In this document: piece after piece, positions 26,009 to 34,485 of the stretch
Layout of the letters: every line of letters starts with the position of its first letter
How positions within the stretch are numbered: the first letter of the stretch is position 1
DNA from: CAWCXF01 sp963799455
GTDB lineage: Bacteria > Pseudomonadota > Alphaproteobacteria > Rhodobacterales > Rhodobacteraceae
Direction: 5' to 3'
Assembly: GCA_963799455.1 (NCBI GenBank)
Contig: CAWCXF010000007.1
Location: 1,054,001 to 1,118,000 of the forward strand
Length of the DNA stretch: 64,000 bases
Notes under the pieces: model-generated
Database searches by the model: none
Seen by the model: the letters and a program-made list of their open reading frames with translations, nothing else
Told to the model about the DNA's origin: nothing
Position numbers and translations under genes: made by a program

Positions 26009-27538
26009 ATGCTATCATCGGCCATGCTCGACGAGGCCGTGCCGCTGCCCGAGGACCCTGGCGATCTGAAGGCCCTCGCACGGCTCCTGATCGCCGAGGT
26101 GAAGGCCCAGGCGCTGCTGATCGAGAAGCTGCGCCATCAGCTCGCGGGCCACCGGGCACACCGGTTCGGCCCCTCGGGCGAGAGCGCCGACCAGCTCCAG
26201 CTGGCGCTCGAGGCGAGCGAGGTGGCGGCCGGCGCCATCATGGGCCGGCTGCGGCTCCCCGAGGAGGACGAGGACGAGGAGGCGCGCCGTCCGAAGCGCC
26301 GACCGATCCCCGACCACGTCCCGCGCATGGAGGTCGAGATCGCGCCGGCCGAGGAGGCCTGCGCTCGCTGCGGGGGCCGCCTCCGACGCCTGGGCGAGGA
26401 CGTGACCGAGGAGCTCGAGTACGTGCCGGGGCGCTTCGTCGTGAACCGCATCACCCGACCGCGCCTCGCCTGCTCGGGCTGCGAGCGCTTCGTGCAGGCG
26501 CCGCTTCCCTCACGGCCCATCGAACGCGGTCGCCCGGGGCCGGGGCTGCTGGCCCACGTCCTCGTCTCGAAGTTCGGCAACCATCTTCCCCTGTACCGCC
26601 AGAGCACGATCTACGCCCGCGACGGGCTCGACCTGGACCGCTCCACCCTCGCGGACTGGGTCGGGCGATCGACGGCGCTGCTGGAGCCGCTCGCGGCCGC
26701 CATCGGGCGGCACGCCCTCGGCGGCGAGGCGCTGTTCGCCGACGACACCCCCGTGGCCATGCTCGCCCCCGGCCGCGGCAGGACCACCACGGCGCGGATG
26801 TGGGTCTACGTGCGCGACGAGCGGCCCTGGGGCGGGCCGGCGCCGCCCGCGGCCTGGTACCAGTTCTCCCCCGATCGCCGGGGCGAGCACCCGCAGCGCC
26901 ACCTGAAGACCTTCGCCGGCTGGATGCACGCGGACGACTACGCGGGCTTCAGGGAGCTGTACCGGAAGGACGCCGTCCGTGAGGTCGCCTGCCTGGCCCA
27001 CGTCCGGCGCAAGTTCGTCGACGTCCACCGCTCGCAAGGCTCCGCGATCGCCGAGGAAGCGATCCGGCGCATCGCCGAGCTCTACGCGGTCGAGAAGGCG
27101 GCGCGCGGCCGGCCGCCCGAGGAGAGGGCGCGCCTGCGCCAGGCCGACGCCCGTCCCGTCCTCGACGACCTCGAGGCCTGGCTCGCCGCTCAGCTGCCCG
27201 CCCTGTCGGGCAAGACCCCGCTCGCGGCCGCCATCCGCCACGCCCTCGTGCGCCTGCCCAAGCTCAGGCCCTACCTCGAGCACGGCACCCTGGAGGCGGA
27301 GAACAACGCAGCCGAGCGCGCCATGAGGCCGATCGCCCTCGGGCGGAAGAACTACCTCTTCGTGGGCTCGCAGGCCGGCGGCCGCGCCGCCGCGGCGGCC
27401 TACACCCTGATCGAGACCGCCAAGCTGAACGGCGCCGACCCCGAGGCCTGGCTCGCCGACACCCTGGCCCGCATCCCGGACCACAAGATCACCCGCCTCG
27501 ACGAACTCATGCCCTGGAACCACCCCTCAGCGCGGTGA
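26009..27538 (+). CDS. tnpC: IS66 family transposase TnpC
   Basis: A transposase of about 509 residues. It has an N-terminal leucine-rich coiled region (LIAEVKAQALLIEKLRHQLAGHRAHRFG), a zinc-finger pair (CARCGG and CSGC), and the DDE nuclease core with the conserved acidic residues in FADDTPV, HADDYAG and ENNAAERAMRP. The C-terminal IS66_C helix (YTLIETAKLNGADPEAWL) completes it. ATG 26009 is the likely start; an ATG at 26024 is possible. The stop falls 14 bp before the right end of the element. Confidence 0.93.
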   Translation: MLSSAMLDEAVPLPEDPGDLKALARLLIAEVKAQALLIEKLRHQLAGHRAHRFGPSGESADQLQLALEASEVAAGAIMGRLRLPEEDEDEEARRPKRRPIPDHVPRMEVEIAPAEEACARCGGRLRRLGEDVTEELEYVPGRFVVNRITRPRLACSGCERFVQAPLPSRPIERGRPGPGLLAHVLVSKFGNHLPLYRQSTIYARDGLDLDRSTLADWVGRSTALLEPLAAAIGRHALGGEALFADDTPVAMLAPGRGRTTTARMWVYVRDERPWGGPAPPAAWYQFSPDRRGEHPQRHLKTFAGWMHADDYAGFRELYRKDAVREVACLAHVRRKFVDVHRSQGSAIAEEAIRRIAELYAVEKAARGRPPEERARLRQADARPVLDDLEAWLAAQLPALSGKTPLAAAIRHALVRLPKLRPYLEHGTLEAENNAAERAMRPIALGRKNYLFVGSQAGGRAAAAAYTLIETAKLNGADPEAWLADTLARIPDHKITRLDELMPWNHPSAR

Positions 27539-28454
27539 CGCCGGACGCATACGTCTGGTTCGACCCTTCGACGCCCTGGCACGCGGCGCCATCGGGCAAG
27601 CGCGGCGGCCAGCCGGTCTACAGCGACGCCGCGATCCAGGCTTGCCTGACGATCAAGGTGCTGTTCGGCCTGCCGCTTCGCCAGACGACCGGCTTCGTCG
27701 CGAGCCTTCTGAAGTTCGCGGGGCTCGACTGGCCGGTGCCGGACTTCTCGACGCTCTGCCGACGGCAGAAGACCTTGGCCGTTCAGCTGCCCTACCGGGG
27801 CAGCGGCGGCCCGCTGCACCTGCTCGTGGACAGCACGGGCATCAAGGTCCGAGGCGAGGGGGAATGGCACGCGCGCAAGCATGGCGGGGCGCGCAGACGG
27901 ATCTGGCGAAAGGTCCACCTCGCCGTCGACGAGGTGACACTCGAGGTCCGCGCGGTCGAGATCACCGGCAGCGGCGTCGGCGATGGGCCTGTGCTACCGG
28001 ACCTGCTCGGCCAGATCCCAGCAAACGAGCCAATCGTCTCGGTCACCGCCGACGGCGCCTACGACACCCGCGGCTGCCGCGACGCCATCGCGAACCGCGG
28101 CGCGGACGCTGTCATCCCGCCCCGGCGAAATGCCAAGCCTTGGGAGAAGGACAGCCCCGGCGTAGAAGCGAGGAACGAGGCTCTGCGCGCCATCAAGCGC
28201 CTCGGCCGCACGATCTGGCGCCGATGGAGCGGATACCACCGCCGAAGCCGCGCCGAGACCAAGATGAACTGCATGAAGCTCCTCGGGCAAAAGCTCATGG
28301 CCCGCGACTTCGACCGCCAGACCGCCGAACTCCAAGTCCGCATCGCCATCCTCAACCGCTATACCGCGCTCGGCATCCCCGTCACACGACCCGTCGGCTG
28401 ACCGCCGCGGGGAAAGGGGAAGCTCGGCCTTCAGGCGTTCCGTGCAACAGAGCC

Positions 28455-28578
28455 CCCCGATGACAATATAGCTCTCGTCGCTATCGTCGATAGAGGCAAG
28501 CACCTGTATCCCCATCATTGTCTCGGGTTGTTTAGCAAGCCAGTCCTGAGTATCTTCCTTCAGTAAGTATAGTTTCAC
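28455..28578 (-). pseudogene. 5' part of the low-GC gene split by the nested insertion
   Basis: From a GTG at 28578 behind a GAGAGGCGGAG site the minus-strand frame encodes about 41 residues (start KLYLLKEDTQDWLAKQ, ending SYIVIGG) before running into the IS end. Codon use is AT-rich, unlike the flanking core genes. The frame continues, with the TSD counted once, into the fragment at 24371-24990. The GTG overlaps a TGA that ends a short upstream frame (tail YLAFEDERRSM), so the gene was probably translationally coupled to a lost upstream gene. No family is recognised. Confidence 0.6.
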
Positions 28579-28734
28579 ATGCTCCGCCTCTCATCTTCAA
28601 ACGCAAGATATCCACCAGGCTCTCACGTGTTTATATTTACTGGCGCAGGACACCTGCCGTCTCTACGTCGCTGGTCTCGAGAAGGTTGATAAAGGTTGAT
28701 ACGGGCGCCTCCTCCGAGTCGGCGCCCGTCCCCC
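28579..28734. other. Junction between foreign island and core genes
   Basis: This short AT-richer spacer holds the last about 15 codons of a minus-strand frame (ending at 28577) that opens only after an in-frame TGA near 28623. This looks like the truncated 3' end of a gene upstream of the IS-split gene. The boundary to GC-rich chromosomal sequence lies near 28690. I see no complete gene or RNA here. Confidence 0.45.
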
Positions 28735-29952
28735 TCAAGCCACCCCGGCCCCCTGCGTCGCCGTGTAGAGCCCGTAGAGCGACTGGCTCGCCGTCATGAA
28801 GAGCCGGTTCCGCTTCGGTCCGCCGAAGCAGAGGTTGCCGCAGACCTCCGGAAGCCGGATCCTTCCGAGCAGAACGCCCTCGGGGCTCCACACCGTCACG
28901 CCGTTGTAGCCGACGTTGCGCCCGGCGTTCGAGGACGACCAGACGTTGCCGTAGACGTCCACGGCGAGGCCGTCGGGGCCGCACTTCACGCCGTCCACCA
29001 CGCAGTCGGTGAACACGCGCCCGTTGGTGGCCTCCCCGTCCGCCACGTCGAAGACGAAGATCAGGCCCTCGCCGCCCGGCCCCTGGTCGCCCGGCCCCTT
29101 ACCGGTCGAGGCGATGTAGAGCCGGCTCTCGTCGGGCGAGAGCGCCAGGCCGTTGGGGTCGGGCACCATGTCCTCGCCCACCACGCGCGTCACGGTGCCG
29201 TCGGGCGTCACGCGGTAGGTGGCGGTGGGCATTGCGCGCTGGGCCTCCCCGATCTCAGGCGGCTGGCCCAGCGTGGGGTCGAGGAGCCCGTCGGGGTTGG
29301 ACGGCCCGCCGGGCGCATCGGGCGCGCCCTCGTAGAGCTGGCCGCCATAGGGCGGGTCGGTGAACCAGTAGGAGCCGTCGGTGTGGGCCACCACGTCGTT
29401 GGGGGAGTTGAAGGGCTGGCCCTCGAACTCGTCGGCCACCACCGTCACCGAGCCGTCGAGCTCGTAGCGCACCACGCGCCGCGTCAGGTGCTCGCACGAC
29501 AGCTGGCGGCCCTGGTGGTCGAAGCTGTTGCCGTTGGAGTTCTGCGAGGGCGCGCGGAAGGTGCTGACGTGGCCGTCCTCGGAGAGGTAGCGCATCTGCC
29601 GGTTCTCGGGGATGTCCGAGAAGACGACGTACTTGCCCACGCCGGACCAGGCCGGCCCCTCGGCCCAGCGCGCGCCGGTCCACAGCCGCTCGATCGAGGC
29701 GTTGGGCTGGGCGAGCCCGTTGAAGCTCGGGTCGACCGCGATCACGTCGGGATCCCAGAAGTAGGTGGTGGGCGCCCCCCCGGGCCCGAAGTCGCGCGGC
29801 GGGCTCGTCACGGTGGAGGGGGGCGCCACGGGGCCCACCTCCTCCTGCGCCAGCGCGGCGCGGGCGCCGAGCGCGAGCCCGGCCGTCCCGAGACCGATGG
29901 CGCCCAAGGCGTGGCGCCGCGAGAGCGCGGCTCGGGTCTCGTGGTCCGACAT
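28735..29952 (-). CDS. SMP-30/gluconolactonase family protein with Tat signal
   Basis: A 405-residue protein with an N-terminal twin-arginine signal (SRRHALGAIGLGTAGLALGA, about residues 11-30), so it should be exported folded to the periplasm. The mature part is a six-bladed beta-propeller lactonase. Seen motifs are EGPAW with the metal-binding Glu, SPNDVVAHTDGSYWFTDPPYGG, PNGLALSPDE and GPDGLAVDVYGNVW. Such enzymes open sugar lactones with a divalent metal. It is divergent from a sugar-acid dehydratase, with 160 bp between the start codons, so the pair plausibly processes aldonolactones. GGGGAGG precedes the ATG. Confidence 0.9.
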   Translation of the reverse strand: MSDHETRAALSRRHALGAIGLGTAGLALGARAALAQEEVGPVAPPSTVTSPPRDFGPGGAPTTYFWDPDVIAVDPSFNGLAQPNASIERLWTGARWAEGPAWSGVGKYVVFSDIPENRQMRYLSEDGHVSTFRAPSQNSNGNSFDHQGRQLSCEHLTRRVVRYELDGSVTVVADEFEGQPFNSPNDVVAHTDGSYWFTDPPYGGQLYEGAPDAPGGPSNPDGLLDPTLGQPPEIGEAQRAMPTATYRVTPDGTVTRVVGEDMVPDPNGLALSPDESRLYIASTGKGPGDQGPGGEGLIFVFDVADGEATNGRVFTDCVVDGVKCGPDGLAVDVYGNVWSSSNAGRNVGYNGVTVWSPEGVLLGRIRLPEVCGNLCFGGPKRNRLFMTASQSLYGLYTATQGAGVA

Positions 29953-30112
29953 GATGGTCCTCCCCAGGTCCGTGTCGTTGCGCCCATGACCTTAGGTCGT
30001 CCCGCCCGGGCTTGTCGAACGTTTCGAGCGTGCGGGCGCCGCGCGGCGGCCCCTTGCGTCCCGCGGGGCGAGGACTCATCGTGCCGCCGGTCACGCGCCA
30101 GGGGAGGCAGGC

Positions 30113-31894
30113 ATGAGCGACACGCGCGCGCATCGGCGGTTCCGATCGCAGGAGTGGTTCGACAACCCCAACAACCCCGGCATGACGGCGCTCTATCTCG
30201 AGCGCTACCAGAACTCGACCTTCACGCGCGGGGAGCTTCAAAGCGAGCGCCCGGTGGTCGGCATCGCCCAGACCGGCTCGGACCTCGTGCCGTGCAACAA
30301 GATCCACGTCTTCCTGATGGACCGCGTGAAGGCGGGCATCCGCGACGCGGGCGGCATCCCGATGGAGTTCCCGGTCCACCCGATCCAGGAGACCGGCAAG
30401 CGCCCGACGGCCGCGCTCGACCGCAACCTCGCCTACCTCAGCCTCGTCGAGGTGCTGCACGGCTACCCGATCGACTCGGTGGTGCTGACGACGGGCTGCG
30501 ACAAGACCACGCCCGCGATGCTGATGGGGGCGGCCACGGTGGACATCCCGGCCATCGTGCTCTCGGGCGGGCCGATGCTCGACGGCTGGTGGAAGGGCAA
30601 GCGCGCGGGCTCGGGCACCATCATCTGGGAGGGGCGGCGGCTCCTCGCGGAGGACAGGATCGGCTACCCCGAGTTCATCGACATGGCCTGCGCCTCGGCG
30701 CCCTCGCTCGGCCACTGCAACACCATGGGCACCGCGAGCACGATGAACGCCATGGCCGAGGCGCTCGGCATGAGCCTGCCGGGCTGCTCGGCCATCCCCG
30801 CGCCCTTCCGCGAGCGCATGGCGATGGCCTACGAGACCGGGCGCCGCGCCGTCGAGATCGCCTGGGAGGATCTCAAGCCCTCCGACATCCTCACGCGCGA
30901 GGCGTTCGAGAACGCGATCGTCGTCAACTCGGCGATCGGCGGCTCGACCAACGCGCCGCCGCACCTCCAGGCGGTGGCGCGCCACGCGGGCGTCGATCTC
31001 GACGTGACCGACTGGCAGAGGATCGGCTTCGACGTGCCGTTGCTCCTGAACATGCAGCCCGCGGGCGAGTATCTGGGCGAGTCCTTCTACCGCGCGGGCG
31101 GGGTGCCGGCGATCATGGGCGAGCTGCGCCGCGCGGGTCGTCTCCACGAGGGCGCCACGACGGTGGCCGGAAAGCCGCTGTCCGAGACCCTGGCGGGGTG
31201 GGAGAGCCGCGACCGGGCCGTCATCAAGACGGTGGCCGAGCCGATGCGCGAGAACGCGGGCTTCCTGGTGCTGTCGGGCAACCTCTTCGACAGCGCGCTG
31301 ATGAAGACCTCCGTCATCTCGAAGGACTTCCACGACCGCTTCCTCAGCGACGAGGGGCGCGAGGGCGTCCACGAGGCCCTCGCGGTCGTCTTCGAGGGCC
31401 CCGAGGACTACCACGACCGCATCAACGACCCCGATCTCGGGATCGACGAGCGCTCGATGCTGTTCATCCGCGGCGTGGGCTGCATCGGCTATCCGGGCTC
31501 GGCCGAGGTGGTGAACATGCAGCCGCCCGACGCGGTCCTGAAGCGCGGCATCGACCACCTGCCCACGGTGGGCGACGGGCGCCAGTCGGGCACCTCCGAG
31601 AGCCCCTCGATCCTCAACGCCTCGCCCGAGGCGGCGGTGGGGGGCGGGCTCGCGCTCTTGCGGACGGGCGACCGGGTGCGGCTCGACCTCAACCGCTCGC
31701 GCCTCGACGCGCTCGTGGACCCCGAGGAGTGGGAGGCCCGCCGCGCCGGCTGGACGGTGCCCGTGATCGAGAGCCAGACGCCCTGGGAGGAGATCTACCG
31801 CCGCCATGTCGGCCAGCTCGCGCAGGGCGGCTGCCTGGAGCTGGCGACGGCCTACCAGCGCGTGGCGCGCGTCCTGCCGCGCGACAACCACTAG
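30113..31894 (+). CDS. IlvD/Edd family sugar-acid dehydratase (L-arabonate/D-xylonate dehydratase-like)
   Basis: A 593-residue dehydratase. The Fe-S ligands are Cys61 (LVPCNK), Cys129 (TTGCDKTTPA) and Cys202 (GHCNTMGTASTMN); Lys131 is the position of the carbamylated lysine that holds Mg2+ in the family. Length and pattern fit the pentonate dehydratase branch (AraC/XylD type) rather than IlvD of branched-chain synthesis or Edd. The C-terminal DGRQSGTS motif is intact. It would turn an aldonate into a 2-keto-3-deoxy acid in the cytoplasm. It is divergent from a periplasmic lactonase. GGGGAGG precedes the ATG. Confidence 0.9.
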   Translation: MSDTRAHRRFRSQEWFDNPNNPGMTALYLERYQNSTFTRGELQSERPVVGIAQTGSDLVPCNKIHVFLMDRVKAGIRDAGGIPMEFPVHPIQETGKRPTAALDRNLAYLSLVEVLHGYPIDSVVLTTGCDKTTPAMLMGAATVDIPAIVLSGGPMLDGWWKGKRAGSGTIIWEGRRLLAEDRIGYPEFIDMACASAPSLGHCNTMGTASTMNAMAEALGMSLPGCSAIPAPFRERMAMAYETGRRAVEIAWEDLKPSDILTREAFENAIVVNSAIGGSTNAPPHLQAVARHAGVDLDVTDWQRIGFDVPLLLNMQPAGEYLGESFYRAGGVPAIMGELRRAGRLHEGATTVAGKPLSETLAGWESRDRAVIKTVAEPMRENAGFLVLSGNLFDSALMKTSVISKDFHDRFLSDEGREGVHEALAVVFEGPEDYHDRINDPDLGIDERSMLFIRGVGCIGYPGSAEVVNMQPPDAVLKRGIDHLPTVGDGRQSGTSESPSILNASPEAAVGGGLALLRTGDRVRLDLNRSRLDALVDPEEWEARRAGWTVPVIESQTPWEEIYRRHVGQLAQGGCLELATAYQRVARVLPRDNH

Positions 31895-31918
31895 GCCCGC
31901 GCGGCGCAGGCCGGGCCC

Positions 31919-32983
31919 TCAGCCCGCGAGGATCTCGCAGAAGCGGTCCACCGCCTCTCCTTCCGTGGACCAGCCGCAGACCAGGCGCGCGGTCAGCGGC
32001 TCCTCGGGGTCGCCGTCGATCTCGCCGTCCCAGAGGTAGTAGAGCGCGCCCGCGTCGTGCAGGCGACGGTGGGCCGCGCGGGGGAAGCGGGCGAAGGCGA
32101 TGTTGACCTGCGGCTCGTAGGCCAGCTCGGCGCCGGCGGCGCGCAGGCCCGCGGTCAGCCGCGCGCAGGCGGCGTTGGACCGCCGCGCGAGGTCGAGCCA
32201 CAGGTCGTCGTCGAGATAGGCGGCCATCTGGGCGGAGAGGTAGCGGTGCTTGGAGAAGAGATGCGCGCCGCGCTTGCGCCGAAGCTCGAACTCCCACGAC
32301 AGCGCTGGGTCGCGCAGGACCACCGCCTCGACCCCCATCAGACCGTTCTTGGTGCCCCCGAAGGTCACGGCGTCGAAGCCCCGGACCATCGCGGCCGCCG
32401 TGGTGTCGAGCGAGGCGGCCGCGTTGGCGAAGCGCGCGCCGTCCATGTGCAGCGGCAGCGAGCCCGCCGCCTGGCGCAAGCGCGCGAGCTCCGCGAGCGT
32501 GTGGACGGTGCCCTTCTCGGTCGCCTGGGTCACGGTGACGGGGCCGCGCTGGGGGCCGTGGACGCCGCGCGTCTCCTCGCCGGCGATGGCGGCGCGAAGC
32601 GCGTCCGGGTCCATCTTGCCGCCCTCGCCCCCCACGGGGACGAGCTTGGCGCCGCCGGTGTAGAACTCGGGCGCGTTGCACTCGTCCTCCTGGACATGGG
32701 CGTGGGGCGCGCAGAACACGGCCGACCAGGGCCTCGCCAGGCAGGCCAGCGCCAGCGCGTTGCCGGCGGTGCCGGTGGCGACGAGGTGGACGGCGGCCTC
32801 GGGCCAGCTGAGCAGCGCGCGCAGCCGCTCGCGCACGCCCGCCATGATCGGGTCGGCGCCGTAGGAGGGGGCGTGGCCCTGGTTGGCGGCGACGAGCGCC
32901 TCCATGACGAGCGGATGCACCGGGCCGGTGTTGTCGGAGGCGAAGGCGAGCGGCGCGGCGGCGACCGCTTGGGGCGCGTTCAT
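31919..32983 (-). CDS. ltaE: Low-specificity L-threonine aldolase
   Basis: A 354-residue PLP enzyme of fold type I. The PLP lysine is Lys212 (FGGTKNGLMG), with Asp181 in LHMDGARF pairing with the pyridine nitrogen. The N-terminal SDNTGPVHPLVMEAL and YGADP motifs are typical. It cleaves L-threonine or allo-threonine to glycine and acetaldehyde. The ATG at 32983 overlaps the stop of the YcgN-like gene by four bases and has a GGAGGAG site. It converges with the dehydratase gene, whose stop is 24 bp away. Confidence 0.9.
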   Translation of the reverse strand: MNAPQAVAAAPLAFASDNTGPVHPLVMEALVAANQGHAPSYGADPIMAGVRERLRALLSWPEAAVHLVATGTAGNALALACLARPWSAVFCAPHAHVQEDECNAPEFYTGGAKLVPVGGEGGKMDPDALRAAIAGEETRGVHGPQRGPVTVTQATEKGTVHTLAELARLRQAAGSLPLHMDGARFANAAASLDTTAAAMVRGFDAVTFGGTKNGLMGVEAVVLRDPALSWEFELRRKRGAHLFSKHRYLSAQMAAYLDDDLWLDLARRSNAACARLTAGLRAAGAELAYEPQVNIAFARFPRAAHRRLHDAGALYYLWDGEIDGDPEEPLTARLVCGWSTEGEAVDRFCEILAG

Positions 32984-33507
32984 ACGGGCTCCTCCACGAT
33001 GTGGTCCTCCCATTCCTCCTCGGGCACCTCCAGCTCCGAGACGGTCCAGCCGCGCGCCGAGACGCCGGCCTCATGGACGCTCTCGGGGCGCCCCGTCACG
33101 AGCGGGTGCCAGTCGGGCAGCCGCCGGCCCTCGTGCAGCAGGCGGTAGGCGCAGGTGGCGGGCATGAAGTAGGCGGCGCCCGGCAGGGTGCGCGGCGTCA
33201 GCACCACGCATTCGGGGACGTAGGCGCGGCGCGTCTCGTAGCGCGCGCAGCGGCAGGTCTCGCCGTCGAGCAGCCGGCAGGCGACGCGGGTCATCGCCAC
33301 CTCGCCGGTGTCGGGATCCTCGAGCTTGTTGAGGCAGCACTTGCCGCAGCCGTCGCAGAGCGCCTCCCACTCGCGCGGGGTCATGGCCCGGAGCGGCACC
33401 CGCTCCCAGTAGCGCTCTCGCAGGCCTGCGCGCTCGATGGGGTCGCGCAGGCCCTCGCGCTCGATGGGGTCGGCGGCGGCGGCGCGCGGGCGCCCGACGC
33501 CGCTCAC
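32980..33507 (-). CDS. YcgN/UPF0260-family cysteine-cluster protein
   Basis: A 175-residue protein with the conserved cysteine cluster CDGCGKCCLNKLED, then CRLLD, CRCARYETR and FMPATCAYRLL, as in UPF0260 (YkgJ-like Zn- or Fe-S-binding) proteins of unknown function. The start is a GTG at 33507 overlapping the ribF stop (GTGA). The first 40 residues are extra and contain a 27-bp direct duplication (DPIEREGLR / DPIERAGLR), so a shorter form starting near MTPREWEALC would also contain the whole family domain. Confidence 0.82.
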   Translation of the reverse strand: MSGVGRPRAAAADPIEREGLRDPIERAGLRERYWERVPLRAMTPREWEALCDGCGKCCLNKLEDPDTGEVAMTRVACRLLDGETCRCARYETRRAYVPECVVLTPRTLPGAAYFMPATCAYRLLHEGRRLPDWHPLVTGRPESVHEAGVSARGWTVSELEVPEEEWEDHIVEEPV

Positions 33508-34460
33508 GGCCGGGACGCCCGCGCGCAGCTGGGCTCGCCGAGCGCCGCGCGGGCGCGCCCGCAATCCTCGGCCATCTTCGCCTTGAGCGCCTCCACCGAG
33601 GGGAAGCTGGCCTCGGGGCGCAGGAACTCGGAGAGGCCCACCGAGAGGCGCGCGCCGTAAAGGTCGCCCTCGAAGTCGAGCAGATGGGTCTCCAGGTTGG
33701 GGCGGTTCTCGCCGAACATCGGCCGCGTGCCGAGCGAGGCCGCGCCGTCGTGGGAGCCGCGATGGGGGCCGTCCATCACGTCGGCGCGCACCGCGTAGAC
33801 GCCGAAGCGCGGCAGGTGCAGCCCGTGGAGGTCGAGGTTGGCGGTGGGGTAGCCCAGGGTCCGCCCGCGCTTGTCGCCGTGGAGCACGGGGCCCTCGATG
33901 CGGTGCATGTGGCCGAGCAGCCGCGCGGCCTCGCGCGGGCGGCCCTCCGAGAGCGCCTCGCGGATGCGCGTCGAGGAGACCTCGCCCGCGTCGAGCGACA
34001 CCATCGGCGCCACGCTGACGCCGAGCCCGTGCGCCTCGCCGAGGCGCGCCAGCACCTCCGGGTCGCCGGCGCGATTGCGGCCGAAGCGGAAGTCGCGCCC
34101 GACCACGGCATGGGCGAGGCCGAGCGAGCCCGCCAGGATCTCGGCCACGAACGCCTCGGCCGAGAGCCGCGCCATCGCCTCGTCGAAGGGGAGCTCGTAG
34201 AGCACGTCCACGCCGAGCCGCTCCAGGCGCGAGGCGCGCGCGGCCGGCGACATGAGCCGAAAGGGCGGGGCGCCCTGCGCGAAGTGCTCGCGCGGGTGGG
34301 GCTCGAAGGTGACGACGCCCAAGGGCGCGCCGAGCCGCCGGGCCTCGGCGCGGGCCACGTCGAGGACGGCCTGATGGCCCAGATGCACGCCGTCGAAATT
34401 GCCGATGGCGGCGCTCGCCCCGCGATCAGGGATGTGGGCGGGGTCGCGGTGGATCCTCAT
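33504..34460 (-). CDS. ribF: Bifunctional riboflavin kinase/FAD synthetase
   Basis: A 318-residue RibF protein. The N-terminal FMN adenylyltransferase domain has GNFDGVHLGHQ at residues 20-30, VTFEPHPRE and the SSTRIREAL motif. The C-terminal riboflavin kinase domain has GRTLGYPTANL and the ETHLLDFEGDLYG segment. It converts riboflavin to FMN and FAD. It lies downstream of the MaoC-like gene and is coupled to the next gene by a GTGA overlap. Confidence 0.95.
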   Translation of the reverse strand: MRIHRDPAHIPDRGASAAIGNFDGVHLGHQAVLDVARAEARRLGAPLGVVTFEPHPREHFAQGAPPFRLMSPAARASRLERLGVDVLYELPFDEAMARLSAEAFVAEILAGSLGLAHAVVGRDFRFGRNRAGDPEVLARLGEAHGLGVSVAPMVSLDAGEVSSTRIREALSEGRPREAARLLGHMHRIEGPVLHGDKRGRTLGYPTANLDLHGLHLPRFGVYAVRADVMDGPHRGSHDGAASLGTRPMFGENRPNLETHLLDFEGDLYGARLSVGLSEFLRPEASFPSVEALKAKMAEDCGRARAALGEPSCARASRP

Positions 34461-34485
34461 GGGGGCGAGGTATCGCCCCCCCCGA

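Larger units (their letters stand above)
25155..27552 (+). mobile_element. IS66-family insertion sequence with tnpA, tnpB and tnpC
   Basis: Ends are gtaagcgtccgg at 25155 and the inverted gtatgcgtccgg at 27552, the GTA start typical of IS66. The element is flanked by a perfect 8-bp duplication gtctggtt (25147-25154 and 27553-27560), the size expected for IS66. The 2398-bp element carries the three canonical genes, all apparently intact, so it may still be active. It landed inside the transposase gene of an IS5-family element. Confidence 0.93.
25063..28401 (+). pseudogene. IS5-family transposase, split by IS66 insertion
   Basis: The N-terminal 30 codons (25063-25154: start MSKPAPTRYRTLNWSAYN, ending SLTVW) are separated by the IS66 element from the rest (27561-28401, beginning FDPSTPWHA). 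Joining at the duplicated gtctggtt restores one frame of 310 codons, normal for the family. The DDE catalytic core is intact: LLVDSTGIK, ADGAYDTR and the YHRRSRAETKMN helix. The transposase is therefore dead only because of the nested insertion. The open frame starting at 27535 within IS66 sequence is not a gene start. Confidence 0.9.
25000..28454 (+). mobile_element. IS5-family element (IS903-type), interrupted by an IS66 element
   Basis: Terminal inverted repeats are ggccttgttgcacga at the left (25000) and its near match ggctctgttgcacgg read inward from 28454. They resemble IS903-group ends, which begin GGCTTTGTTG. A perfect 9-bp target duplication ccccgatga flanks the element (24991-24999 and 28455-28463), the size expected for IS903-type IS5 elements. 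Without the 2.4-kb IS66 insertion and its 8-bp duplication the element would be about 1050 bp, a normal size with one transposase gene. It split an AT-rich gene of unknown function. Confidence 0.88.

Noticed and set aside
27535..28401. A complete transposase starting at 27535
   Set aside because: Its first codons come from the IS66 right end; the true N-terminus lies at 25063 on the other side of the IS66 element.
28696..32106. Plus-strand frame of more than 1100 codons
   Set aside because: It runs antisense to the lactonase and out of frame with the IlvD/Edd dehydratase, both of which have full sets of catalytic motifs.
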